DNA from: Sandaracinaceae bacterium
GTDB lineage: Bacteria > Myxococcota_A > Polyangia > Polyangiales > Houyiibacteriaceae
Assembly: GCA_020633055.1 (NCBI GenBank)
Contig: JACKEJ010000005.1
Span: 248,001-312,000, forward strand
DNA length: 64,000 bases
Direction: 5' to 3'
Part shown: positions 27,606-37,030 of the stretch, one piece after another
Numbering within the stretch: the stretch's first letter is position 1
How the letters are laid out: each line of letters opens with the position of its first letter
Notes under the pieces: model-generated
The model's input: only the letters and a program-made list of their open reading frames with translations
What the model was told of the DNA's origin: nothing
Databases searched by the model: none
Position numbers and translations under genes: made by a program

Positions 27606-27676
27606 CTTCGCGCCCCCAGCGGATCCCACGAGTCCATCCCCACCCAGTCCAGCCCCCTGAGCCCAGGCGTTCCCGA

Positions 27677-27805
27677 GGGAGAGGGGAGCTCCGGGCACGG
27701 GTGTCGGGGGGGCCCCATTTCACGCGCCTCCGGCGCGTAGAAATGGGGGAGGCACCGCAGGGAGCGCCTGCGCGACCGAGCCCGTGCCCGGAGCTCCCCT
27801 CTCCC
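27677..27805. repeat. 25-bp perfect inverted repeat enclosing a second 16-bp hairpin
   Basis: The arms at 27677-27701 and 27781-27805 are exact reverse complements over 25 nt (core GGGGAGCTCCGGGCACGGG). Inside them, 27713-27728 pairs with 27732-27748 (CCCCATTTC-ACGCGCC) with a single bulged T and a 3-nt loop. The inner stem carries the only AT-rich run (ATTTC/GAAAT) of the region. It lies about 100 bp before ilvE on the same strand and could form a nested RNA structure or be a small palindromic mobile repeat. Confidence 0.75.
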
Positions 27806-27902
27806 GCGCGCGATCGACTCCCCAGCCCACACCACCGACCGAGCCCAGACGGACTCGTCGGATCCGCCCTCCCACAGGGGCGCCTTGTGCTACAAGGGCG
27901 CG

Positions 27903-28823
27903 ATGGTCGACAAGGTCGAGAAGATCTGGATGGACGGCGCGCTCATCCCCTGGGACGCCGCTCAAATTCACGTGCTCACCCACACCCTGCACTATGGGCT
28001 CGGCGTGTTCGAGGGCATCCGCTGCTACAAGCTGGACGATGGCCGCTCGGCCATCTTCCGCCTGGACGAGCACATCCGGCGCCTGTTCGACTCGGCCCGC
28101 ATCTGCACGCTCCCCATGCCCTACGACCACGCGACCTTGGTCGAGGCGTGCAAGGCCACCGTGCGCGAGAACGGCCTCGACGAATGCTACCTGCGCCCGC
28201 TCGCGTTCATCGGGGACGGCGCCATGGGCCTGGGCGCCCGCGACAACCCCACCCGCGTGTGCGTCGTGGCCTGGCGCTGGGGCGCCTACCTGGGCGACGA
28301 CGGAATCCAGAACGGCATCCGCGCGAAGATCAGCTCGTTCAGCCGCGCGGGCGTCAACTCGCTCATGGCCAAGGGCAAGGTCTGCGGCCACTACGTCAAC
28401 TCCATCCTGGCCAAGCGCGAAGCGCTCGCCGCCGGCTACAACGAGGCGATCATGTTGGACCCGCAGGGCTACGTGTCCGAGGCCAGCGGCGAGAACATCT
28501 TCGTCATCCGCGACGGCGTGGTGTACACGCCCGCGCTCGGCGCCTCGATCTTGGGCGGCATCACGCGCGACTCGGTCATGCGCATCATGCGCGACATGGG
28601 CGTGCGCATCGTGGAGCGGCCGATGGGGCGCGACGAGCTCTACATCGCCGACGAGGTGTTCATGGTCGGCACGGCCGCCGAGGTCACCCCGGTCCGTGAG
28701 ATCGACGACCGTCCGGTGGGCAAGGGCACACGCGGCCCCATCACCGCCGAGGTGCAGGACCGCTACTTCAAAGCCGTCCGCGGGGTCAACACCCCCGAGC
28801 CCAGCTGGCTCGACATCGTCTGA
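27903..28823 (+). CDS. ilvE: Branched-chain amino acid aminotransferase
   Basis: Fold-type IV PLP aminotransferase that makes valine, leucine and isoleucine from their 2-oxo acids. The 306-residue protein has the family's opening (HTLHYGLGVFEGIRCYK), the PLP Lys aligned to K159 (MAKGKVCGHYVNS), the YVSEASGENIFV segment with the cofactor-binding Glu, and the phosphate-binding GGITRDSV turn. GTAAEVTPVREIDDRPVG near the C terminus is typical of the IlvE branch. ATG 27903 follows AAGGG at a short distance. It is preceded by the hairpin-rich 557-bp gap, which could hold regulation. Confidence 0.95.
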   Translation: MVDKVEKIWMDGALIPWDAAQIHVLTHTLHYGLGVFEGIRCYKLDDGRSAIFRLDEHIRRLFDSARICTLPMPYDHATLVEACKATVRENGLDECYLRPLAFIGDGAMGLGARDNPTRVCVVAWRWGAYLGDDGIQNGIRAKISSFSRAGVNSLMAKGKVCGHYVNSILAKREALAAGYNEAIMLDPQGYVSEASGENIFVIRDGVVYTPALGASILGGITRDSVMRIMRDMGVRIVERPMGRDELYIADEVFMVGTAAEVTPVREIDDRPVGKGTRGPITAEVQDRYFKAVRGVNTPEPSWLDIV

Positions 28824-28853
28824 CCCCCGTCGCGGCGGAGGCCTACGCGCCCG

Positions 28854-28880
28854 TCGCGGCCCCACGACGACGACCGCGAC
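28854..28880 (+). terminator. Possible terminator hairpin after ilvE
   Basis: GTCGCGG (28854-28860) and CCGCGAC (28874-28880) form a 7-bp stem with a 13-nt loop, 31 bp past the ilvE stop. There is no T-run. The remaining convergent gap to 29035 shows nothing further. Confidence 0.3.
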
Positions 28881-29035
28881 GCAGCACATCACCGGCGGAC
28901 ACGCGCCTGCGCCCACCGCCACTGGGCGCGCACTCCCTGCTCGCATGCGAGAGGACGTCCGTGTCAGGGCCCCTAGGAGCCCGCTTCGCGCGGCTGCCCC
29001 GACAGGCAGCGCTCACACGATGAGAAGCGCGCGGC

Positions 29036-29755
29036 TCAGCTCTCCGAGGCGACCAACGCGCGGTAGACCACGATGCGGCGGCACTGCGGGCAGTCGGTGA
29101 GCTCTTCGCCGCGCTGCATGTTGATGAACAGCTGGGCCGGGAGCGCCATGCGACAGCCCGGGCAGGTGCCATCGTCCACCACGACCACCGCGTCCATGTA
29201 CTTGGTGCGCAGGCGCTCGTAGCGCTTCACGGTGGCGGCCCCGATGATCTTCAGCAGGTCGTCTCGCCCGCCCGTGACGGCCTCGCGCTGGGCGCGGAGC
29301 TCGTCCAAGCGCGTCCCGCTCTCCGTCTCCTCGGTGCGGAGCATCTCGCGCGCCTCGGCGAACTGGGCCTCACGCTGCTCCATCGCCGCGCGCTTGGCGG
29401 CCAGGGCTTCGTCCGTGGCGGCCAGCTCGCCCTCCTTGTCGCGGATGCTGCGGCGGAAAGAGTCCACCTCGCGCTGACCCGCGTCGCCCTCTTTCGCGTT
29501 CTGCGCCTGGGCCAGCTTGGTCCGGGCGCGGGCCAGTCCCTCGACCCGCTCGTGCAACGCGTCGGCCAGGCGGGTGCGGAGCCCCTCGGCTTCGTCCAGC
29601 TGGGCACGCTCGCGAGCGAGGAGCGTCTCGAGCACGGCCACATCGGCGGCCATCGACTCCAGCCGCGCGGGCGTGTCCTTCAGCTCTTGGTCGAACTTGA
29701 CGGCCGCGGCATCCATGGCCGCCAGCTTCGAGAGTGCCACCAGCTGTTCACGCAC
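29036..29755 (-). CDS. Coiled-coil protein with C-terminal C4 zinc ribbon (CT398/DUF164 type)
   Basis: A 239-residue soluble protein. Residues about 10-165 are almost entirely heptad-type coiled coil (two long Ala/Glu/Arg/Leu helices). The C-terminal 55 residues carry the zinc ribbon with CPGC (TCPGCRMALPAQLF) and CPQC (DCPQCRRIVVY), as in Chlamydia CT398 and its widespread relatives. CT398-like proteins have been linked to RpoN and to secretion apparatus in other species; no specific role is known here. The start is GTG 29755 behind AGGAGA. It is the next gene after the tRNA and rpoD on the same strand. Confidence 0.88.
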   Translation of the reverse strand: MREQLVALSKLAAMDAAAVKFDQELKDTPARLESMAADVAVLETLLARERAQLDEAEGLRTRLADALHERVEGLARARTKLAQAQNAKEGDAGQREVDSFRRSIRDKEGELAATDEALAAKRAAMEQREAQFAEAREMLRTEETESGTRLDELRAQREAVTGGRDDLLKIIGAATVKRYERLRTKYMDAVVVVDDGTCPGCRMALPAQLFINMQRGEELTDCPQCRRIVVYRALVASES

Positions 29756-29862
29756 GCGTTCTGTCTCCTGTCAAAGCGATGCAAGGCCCTTAGCGTGACT
29801 CGCGCGCGGAAGCAAGATCGATTCCGTGGAAGCGCGCACACAGCGGGCGGAGGTCGCGAAAA

Positions 29863-29939
29863 TGGTGGGCCCACCTGGACTTGAACCAGGAACTACCCGT
29901 TTATGAGACGGGGACTCTAACCAATTGAGCTATAGGCCC
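29863..29939 (-). tRNA. tRNA with CAT anticodon, most likely tRNA-Ile2 (lysidine-modified)
   Basis: A complete 77-nt cloverleaf on the minus strand. The acceptor GGGCCTA pairs with TGGGCCC, the D-stem is GCTC/GAGT, the anticodon stem CCCGT/ACGGG encloses loop CTCATAA, and the T-arm is CCTGG-TTCAAGT-CCAGG. The 3' CCA is encoded. CAT could be Met or Ile2. The C4-G69, C5-G68 and U12-A23 pairs used by TilS are all present, the T-loop TTCAAGT resembles E. coli ileX, and the acceptor differs from typical elongator Met, so Ile2 is favoured. It lies 8 nt after the rpoD stop, suggesting processing from the rpoD transcript. Confidence 0.92.
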
Positions 29940-29947
29940 GGAGCGCT

Positions 29948-31801
<1,854 letters not shown>

Positions 31802-31803
31802 TA

Positions 31804-33663
31804 TCACCCCTTGATGCTCTGCTGCTGCTTCAACTTGTGCGCCCCGCGTGAGAGGGCGACGAGTTCTTCCGTGAGTTCCGCGGCGAGTGCTTCATCGCCC
31901 GTCCGCCGCGCTTCTAGGATTCGTCTCTGGACTTTCGGGAGCTCTGCCTCAATGTTCCGCAGGGCCAGCCGTCGTACGCCATCCCCCAGCATGCGACGAG
32001 CCGCCGATTCGTTCATCGTCTGGCGAGCCAGATGATCTTCGAGCCAAGTAAGTGCGGGATTTCCGAACAATTCTGCAAGTAAGGCCGGACCATCGAGGCT
32101 TGCCTGTGCCTCGAACATGGCCGACGAGGCATGAAAGATGGCGCGAAGATCGGGTGACGTCAAAAGCTCGCCGAAATTAGTGGCGTCTTCGCTGACAAAA
32201 AGTTGGGGATGGTCCAGCAAGGCCACCATCAGGTCGGCCTCGATCTGGGGCAGCTCGGGAGCCCGCGGCCGTGGCGGGGGGGCCCCTCCCGTGGTGTCCT
32301 CGGACCTCGGCCGGCGCTCTTGACGGCTTGCGCGCACGCCCTGGTGCAGCTGGCGACGCACCACCTCGAGGTCCGCGACACCGAAGCGCCGCGCCACCTG
32401 CTCCACCCACATTTGCGCCTCCACTGGATTGGAGAGCTTGGTGAGGACGGGCCCGAGTCCCCCGATGGCCGCCGCGCTGCGGGACGGATCGCCGCCCCCT
32501 TCGGCGGCCGCGTCGTCGATGAGGTACTGGATGAGCGCTGGAGCAGCCTTGATACGCTCATCGAGCTGCTCCGCGCCCTTGGGCTTGCGCAGGAACGTGT
32601 CTGGATCCTCGCCCTTGGGCAGCGTCACCACCTGGGCCGCGACCCCTTGGTCGAGCAACAGCTCGCCCACCGCGCGCGTCGCCTTCTTGCCAGCGGCGTC
32701 TCCGTCGAACAGCAGCACCGCGCGCTCGGCATAGCGTCGGATGAGCTTGGCGTGCGTGTCCGTGAACGCTGTGCCCATGGGCGCCACCGCGTTCTCGAAG
32801 CCCGCTTGGTGCAGCGCCACGAGGTCGAAGTTGCCCTCGCAGATGATGATCCAGCCCTTGCGGCGGGTCTCCACGCGCCCCTCGAACAGGCCGTAGAGCA
32901 CCTCTCCCTTGGTGTAGAGCGGACCCTCGGGGCTGTTGATGTACTTCGCGCCCGGCCGGTCGTCGGGCTCCGCCCCAGGCGGTGGCGGCAGCTCGCGCCC
33001 GCTGAACGCGATCACCCGCCCATGGACGTTCGTGATGGGGAACATCAGGCGGTGGCGGAAACGGTCGTAGTAGCCATCGCCACTGCGCCGGCGCCCGACC
33101 AGGCCCAGCGCCTCCACCGCGCGCATGTCGTGTCCGCGCTTGTGCAGATGGTCCGCGAGGCCGCTCCAGCCGTGTGGCGCGTACCCCAGGCGGAAGTGGG
33201 TCGCCGTGGCCGTCGTGACCCCGCGCGCCTCGATCGCCTCCCGCGCCATGGAACCGAGCGGGTGCGCGCCCACCTGATCCATGAAGAACCCCGTGGCGTC
33301 GTCCATGATGGCGCTCAGCCGTTCCCCCTCGGCCCGACGCTGCTGATAGGCGCGTTCTTCGGCTTGGTCGAGCACGGGTAGCTCCACCCCCGTCCGCTCG
33401 GCCAGCTCACGCGCCACCTCGGGGAAGGGGCGCCCCTCCAGCTGCATCACGAAGCGGAAGACATCACCCGCCGCCCCACAGCCGAAGCACTTGTACATGC
33501 GACGCGCGGGGTTGACGTTGAACGAGGGCGAGCGCTCGTTGTGGAACGGGCACAGCCCGGTGAAGTTGCTGCCCGACTTCTTCAGGCGGACGTAGCCGCC
33601 GATGATGGTGACCAGGTCGGCGCGCTCGCGGATCTCGGCGATGGTCTCTTCCGGAATCCTCAC
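31804..33663 (-). CDS. dnaG: DNA primase
   Basis: Synthesises RNA primers at the replication fork. The N-terminal CHC2 zinc finger reads CPFHNERSPSFNVNPARRMYKCFGCG (residues about 37-62). The catalytic core contains the HRLMFPITNVHGRVIAFSGR region and the TOPRIM motifs CEGNFDLVAL and LFDGDAAGKKATR. The C-terminal 150 residues are the poorly conserved helicase-binding domain. GTG 33663 is chosen because the protein then begins VRIPEETIAEIRERADLV, the normal DnaG N-terminus, with GAGGA as ribosome binding site; a longer start would overlap the divergent CPBP gene. It is co-transcribed with rpoD. Confidence 0.96.
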   Translation of the reverse strand: MRIPEETIAEIRERADLVTIIGGYVRLKKSGSNFTGLCPFHNERSPSFNVNPARRMYKCFGCGAAGDVFRFVMQLEGRPFPEVARELAERTGVELPVLDQAEERAYQQRRAEGERLSAIMDDATGFFMDQVGAHPLGSMAREAIEARGVTTATATHFRLGYAPHGWSGLADHLHKRGHDMRAVEALGLVGRRRSGDGYYDRFRHRLMFPITNVHGRVIAFSGRELPPPPGAEPDDRPGAKYINSPEGPLYTKGEVLYGLFEGRVETRRKGWIIICEGNFDLVALHQAGFENAVAPMGTAFTDTHAKLIRRYAERAVLLFDGDAAGKKATRAVGELLLDQGVAAQVVTLPKGEDPDTFLRKPKGAEQLDERIKAAPALIQYLIDDAAAEGGGDPSRSAAAIGGLGPVLTKLSNPVEAQMWVEQVARRFGVADLEVVRRQLHQGVRASRQERRPRSEDTTGGAPPPRPRAPELPQIEADLMVALLDHPQLFVSEDATNFGELLTSPDLRAIFHASSAMFEAQASLDGPALLAELFGNPALTWLEDHLARQTMNESAARRMLGDGVRRLALRNIEAELPKVQRRILEARRTGDEALAAELTEELVALSRGAHKLKQQQSIKG

Positions 33664-33766
33664 GTCTCGTCCTCGGGCCGCCGCATCGGACCCGGCAAGA
33701 TACGGAGCGGAACCCTCCCTGGCAATGGAGTTGGCCCAGACCAAGCAGTTGGTCCACCCTGCCGCG

Positions 33767-34642
33767 ATGACCCCCCCTTCCGAGGCCGCCCCGTCGTCTG
33801 CGCTGCGCGAGGTGCTGGGCGTCTACGCGTTGGTGTGGGTGGCCACGTTCGCGCTGTCGCAGACCGCGCCTGTCCCGGTCTTGGGCGATCACCGCGGCGA
33901 GCTGGTGGGCCTGCTGTTCTTGGCGGTCGCGATGACCTTGGGCACACGCTTTGGGCTCGAACGCGCCGGGCTCACCTTGGGTGGGTTGATGCTGCCGGCG
34001 ACCGCGCCCACCCCCTTCGAAGAAGCCACACGGCCACTCTCTCGACACGACGTCCCCGACCACGCGCAGCCTGACGGCGAGCCGCCCCACGAGGCCGACT
34101 CACCACGCCCGCCCCGCCATGACGTGCTGGGCTTGCTCGACCTGGCCCACGGAGTGCGTACCGCCCTGCCCTCCGCGCTGCGCGAGACGGGCGCGGCGTT
34201 GCTGGTCGCGCTGGTGGTGTTCCCCCCGTTCGTCGTGGGCTTCTATTTCTACACGGAGCCCCTCCGCCCGTTCGCGTGGGAGGGCGTGGTGGGCACGCCC
34301 GCGCAGCTGCTCACCTGGGCCGAGCTGCTCCTCGGTCAGCTGCTCGTGGTCGCCCTCCCCGAGGAGGCCTTCTTCCGAGGCTACGTGCAGTCGCGCCTCG
34401 CAGGCGCGGCCCATGCCACGGACCCCAGGTTGCGCGCTCCAGCGGTCATCGTGGGGCAGGCCGTGCTGTTCGCGCTGGTGCACCTGGCCTCGGTGTTCCA
34501 CGTCGTGCGGCTCGCGGTGTTCTTTCCAGGACTACTCTTTGGCCTCATCCGCGCCTGGCGCGGCGGCATCGGCGCGGCGCTGGTGTTCCACGCGCTGTGC
34601 AACCTGCTGAGCGAGGTGCTAACCCGAGGCTGGCTGTCATGA
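33767..34642 (+). CDS. CPBP-family intramembrane glutamic protease, possible myxosortase
   Basis: Multi-pass membrane protein of the ABI/CPBP (Rce1-like) family. The catalytic motif EExxxR is present as LPEEAFFRG (Glu199-Glu200, Arg204); motif 2 follows as FALVHLASV with its His, and the C terminus has ALVFHALCNLLSE (motif 3, His-x3-Asn). A hydrophilic 35-residue His/Pro/Asp-rich insert (about residues 85-120) separates the first two from the remaining helices. Members remove or process C-terminal tails, and in myxobacteria glutamic proteases of this kind act as MYXO-CTERM sortases. ATG 33725 is an alternative start. The stop overlaps the HAD gene (ATGA). Confidence 0.8.
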   Translation: MTPPSEAAPSSALREVLGVYALVWVATFALSQTAPVPVLGDHRGELVGLLFLAVAMTLGTRFGLERAGLTLGGLMLPATAPTPFEEATRPLSRHDVPDHAQPDGEPPHEADSPRPPRHDVLGLLDLAHGVRTALPSALRETGAALLVALVVFPPFVVGFYFYTEPLRPFAWEGVVGTPAQLLTWAELLLGQLLVVALPEEAFFRGYVQSRLAGAAHATDPRLRAPAVIVGQAVLFALVHLASVFHVVRLAVFFPGLLFGLIRAWRGGIGAALVFHALCNLLSEVLTRGWLS

Positions 34643-35295
34643 CGCTGCGCACCGCCGCCCTCTTCGACATGGACAAGACGCTGGTGCCCGTCAACACCGG
34701 CTCCCTGTACGTGAAGTGGCGGTTCAAGCGGCGCGAGGCGCGCAAGCGGGATCTCCTACGCTGGGCGGGCTGGATGGCGCAGTACGCGGCCGGCGTGCTG
34801 GACCCCGTCAGCATCAGCGAGAAGGGGCTGCGAGCCCTGGCCGGCACGGACGAGGCGCAGTTCCGTCGCGAGTGCCTCACCTGGTACTACGAGGAGGTGG
34901 CCCCGCTCGTCACGCAGGCCGCCCGCCGCGAGGTCGAGCTGCGCCGCGACGAAGGGCACGTGCTGGCCGTGCTCAGCGCCTCGACCGAGTACGTGACAGG
35001 ACCGCTGGCACGGTCGCTGGGCATCGAGCACGTGCTGTGCACCGAGCTCGAGGTGGGCGCGGACGGCTGCTTCACCGGCGAGGCCCAGCTCTGCTACGGC
35101 GGCGCGAAGCTCGCGCGCGCACGGCAGTGGGCCGAGGCGCACGGGGTGGACCTCGGGCGCAGCAGCTTCTACACGGACAGCGTGAGCGACCTCCCCGTCC
35201 TCGAGGCCGTGGGGGAGCCACGCGTCATCAACCCGGATCCGCGCTTGCGCTGGGCCGCCTCACAACGAGGCTGGCCGGTCGCCACCTGGCGCTGA
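34639..35295 (+). CDS. HAD-superfamily subfamily IB hydrolase (SerB-like phosphatase)
   Basis: A 218-residue soluble phosphatase. Motif I is ALFDMDKTLVP (nucleophile Asp10 and Asp12), motif II is LAVLSASTEYV, motif III has the Lys near YGGAKLARA, and motif IV is FYTDSVSDLPVLE with the metal-binding Asp. The alpha-helical cap (about residues 30-95, WRFKRREARKRDLLRWAGWM) is that of the HAD-IB group, whose members dephosphorylate phosphoserine, glycerol-phosphate or lysophospholipid-type substrates. Translation is coupled to the CPBP gene by ATGA. Downstream nadC follows after 17 bp, so it belongs to the same operon. The substrate is unknown. Confidence 0.85.
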   Translation: MTLRTAALFDMDKTLVPVNTGSLYVKWRFKRREARKRDLLRWAGWMAQYAAGVLDPVSISEKGLRALAGTDEAQFRRECLTWYYEEVAPLVTQAARREVELRRDEGHVLAVLSASTEYVTGPLARSLGIEHVLCTELEVGADGCFTGEAQLCYGGAKLARARQWAEAHGVDLGRSSFYTDSVSDLPVLEAVGEPRVINPDPRLRWAASQRGWPVATWR

Positions 35296-35312
35296 ACCAC
35301 GCGAGAGAGACC

Positions 35313-36179
35313 ATGAGCGACGCACCGCGACCCCACCTGCCCCCTCGTCACGTCCTCGAGCGCATCGTGCAGCTGGCGCTGGAGGAAGACCTCGGGCGCG
35401 GCGACCTGACCACCGAGGCCACGGTGCCTCCGGAGACGATGGGCGCAGCGGCGTTCAACGCGCGTGAGCCGCTGGTGTTCAGCGGGCTCGCGGTCATCGC
35501 CGAGGTCTTCCGGCAGGTGGATCCCAGTCTGGTCGTCACGGCCCAGCGCACGGATGGTGAGCCTCTGGCGAAGGGCGACACGGCGTGCGTGGTGCGTGGA
35601 TCGGCGGCGAGCATCCTGCGCGGTGAGCGCGTCGCGCTGAACTTCGTGCAGCGTATGTCGGGTGTTGCGACGCAGGCGCGGCGCTACGTCGACGCACTGC
35701 CGGAAGGCAGCCGCACGCGCATCGCCGATACACGCAAGACCACGCCCGGGCTGCGTGCGCTCGAGCGCTACGCGGTCCGCTGCGGTGGGGCCCACAACCA
35801 CCGCGAGGACCTGAGCAGCGCGGTGCTCATCAAGGACAACCACATCGCCGCCGCGGGAGGCGTGGCCGCGGCCATCGAGCGCGCCCGCGCGTACGCACCA
35901 CACACCACGCGCATCGAGTGCGAGGTGGACACCATGGTGCAGCTGCAGGTCGCCCTCGACGCTGGCGCGGACGTGATCATGCTCGACAACTTCGGGGACG
36001 ACGCGGTGCGCGATGCCATCACGCTGGTCGCAGGTCGCTGCCTGCTCGAGGCCTCCGGGGGCATCACGCTGGCGCGGGTCCACGCGCTGGGCACGCTGGG
36101 CGTGGACGTCATCAGCGTGGGCGCGCTCACGCACTCCGCGCCCGCCGTGGATCTCGGGCTCGACTGGAGCGACGCGTGA
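35313..36179 (+). CDS. nadC: Nicotinate-nucleotide pyrophosphorylase (quinolinate phosphoribosyltransferase)
   Basis: Makes nicotinate mononucleotide from quinolinate and PRPP in de novo NAD synthesis. The signatures EDLGRGDLTTEA, LNFVQRMSGVAT, RIADTRKTTPGLR, AVLIKDNHIAAAGG, IECEVD and MLDNFGDD are all present in the expected order. One oddity: the active-site Lys that normally sits in the (E/Q)KYAV motif is Arg152 here (LERYAVRCGGAHNHR), and the GGG becomes GGA. GAGAGA precedes ATG 35313. The stop overlaps the birA GTG (GTGA). The nadC-birA pair is common in bacteria. Confidence 0.94.
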   Translation: MSDAPRPHLPPRHVLERIVQLALEEDLGRGDLTTEATVPPETMGAAAFNAREPLVFSGLAVIAEVFRQVDPSLVVTAQRTDGEPLAKGDTACVVRGSAASILRGERVALNFVQRMSGVATQARRYVDALPEGSRTRIADTRKTTPGLRALERYAVRCGGAHNHREDLSSAVLIKDNHIAAAGGVAAAIERARAYAPHTTRIECEVDTMVQLQVALDAGADVIMLDNFGDDAVRDAITLVAGRCLLEASGGITLARVHALGTLGVDVISVGALTHSAPAVDLGLDWSDA

Positions 36180-36967
36180 CCACGTTCGACGCGGAGCGCT
36201 GCCGCGAGGCGCTCGACACGGAGCGCTATGGGCGCTCCCTGACGGCGCTCTCGGCGACCGAATCGACGATGGACGACGCCCGGGCAGCCGCCGAGCAAGG
36301 CGCACCCGATGGGCACGTCGTGGTGGCGGACCACCAGCGCAACGGGCGCGGGAGCCATGGCCGCGCGTGGAGTTCACCCGCCGGGACCGATCTCTACTTC
36401 TCGCTCGTGTTGCGCCCCACGCTCACCCTGTCCGACCTACCGCCGCTGACGCTGGCCGTGGGGTTGGCCGTCGCACAGACGCTCGAGGCACTGTTGAACG
36501 GCTCGTCCGGTCAGCACCGTGTTCACATCAAGTGGCCCAACGACGTCTTCGTGGACGAGAAGAAGTGCGCGGGCATCCTGGTTGAGACCCGCAGCATCGG
36601 GACCGCCCCTGCGGCGGTGATCGTTGGCGTCGGGGTCAACGTGAACCGTCTGGGCTTCGAACCCGAGCTGGCCTCGGCGTCCACGTCCCTTGCCCTCGCG
36701 CTGGGCGCGGCCTACCCCCGCGAGCCGCTCTTGGCACAGCTGCTGGGCGCGCTCGAGCGCCAAGTGACCCGGTTCTCGGTGTCCGGGCCAGCGGCGATCG
36801 CCGCCGACGTCGACGCGCGCCTCCTGCACCGCGGTGAGACGGTCCGCGTGGACGACGTGCGGGGGACTCTCACCGGCGTCTCGCCCGAAGGAGCCCTGTG
36901 CGTTACGGACGAGCGTGGCGTGCCGCGCAAGCTGCTGTCCGGACGTGTGGTGCGGACGTCCGGGTGA
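36176..36967 (+). CDS. birA: Biotin--[acetyl-CoA-carboxylase] ligase
   Basis: Activates biotin as biotinyl-AMP and transfers it to the carboxyl-carrier protein. The 263-residue product lacks the N-terminal DNA-binding domain of E. coli BirA, so it is the ligase-only (type I) form. Visible motifs: ATESTMDDARAAA, NGRGSHGRAWSSPAGTDLYFS (biotin and ATP loop), KWPNDVFVDEKKCAGIL (with the catalytic-site Lys) and GVGVNVN. The C-terminal SH3-like cap ends SGRVVRTSG. GTG 36176 overlaps the nadC stop by four bases. Confidence 0.94.
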   Translation: MTTFDAERCREALDTERYGRSLTALSATESTMDDARAAAEQGAPDGHVVVADHQRNGRGSHGRAWSSPAGTDLYFSLVLRPTLTLSDLPPLTLAVGLAVAQTLEALLNGSSGQHRVHIKWPNDVFVDEKKCAGILVETRSIGTAPAAVIVGVGVNVNRLGFEPELASASTSLALALGAAYPREPLLAQLLGALERQVTRFSVSGPAAIAADVDARLLHRGETVRVDDVRGTLTGVSPEGALCVTDERGVPRKLLSGRVVRTSG

Positions 36968-36977
36968 GCCCGTTCTC

Positions 36978-36996
36978 CGGGTGTGACGCACACCCG
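36978..36996 (+). terminator. Terminator-like hairpin after birA
   Basis: CGGGTGTG (36978-36985) and CACACCCG (36989-36996) form a perfect 8-bp stem with an ACG loop, 10 bp beyond the birA stop. There is no T-tract. It also lies just before the convergent CAP-domain gene and could serve both. Confidence 0.5.
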
Positions 36997-37030
36997 AGCC
37001 CGAGCGTGACACCTACCGGTCAGCCGGCGT

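Noticed and set aside
28949..29035. Possible small RNA between ilvE and the zinc-ribbon gene
   Set aside because: Only short palindromes typical of GC-rich DNA; no promoter-terminator pair could be read.
29863..29939. Elongator tRNA-Met
   Set aside because: The CAT anticodon alone allows it, but the acceptor pairs, U12-A23 and T-loop fit tRNA-Ile2 better; kept as Ile2 with the ambiguity stated.
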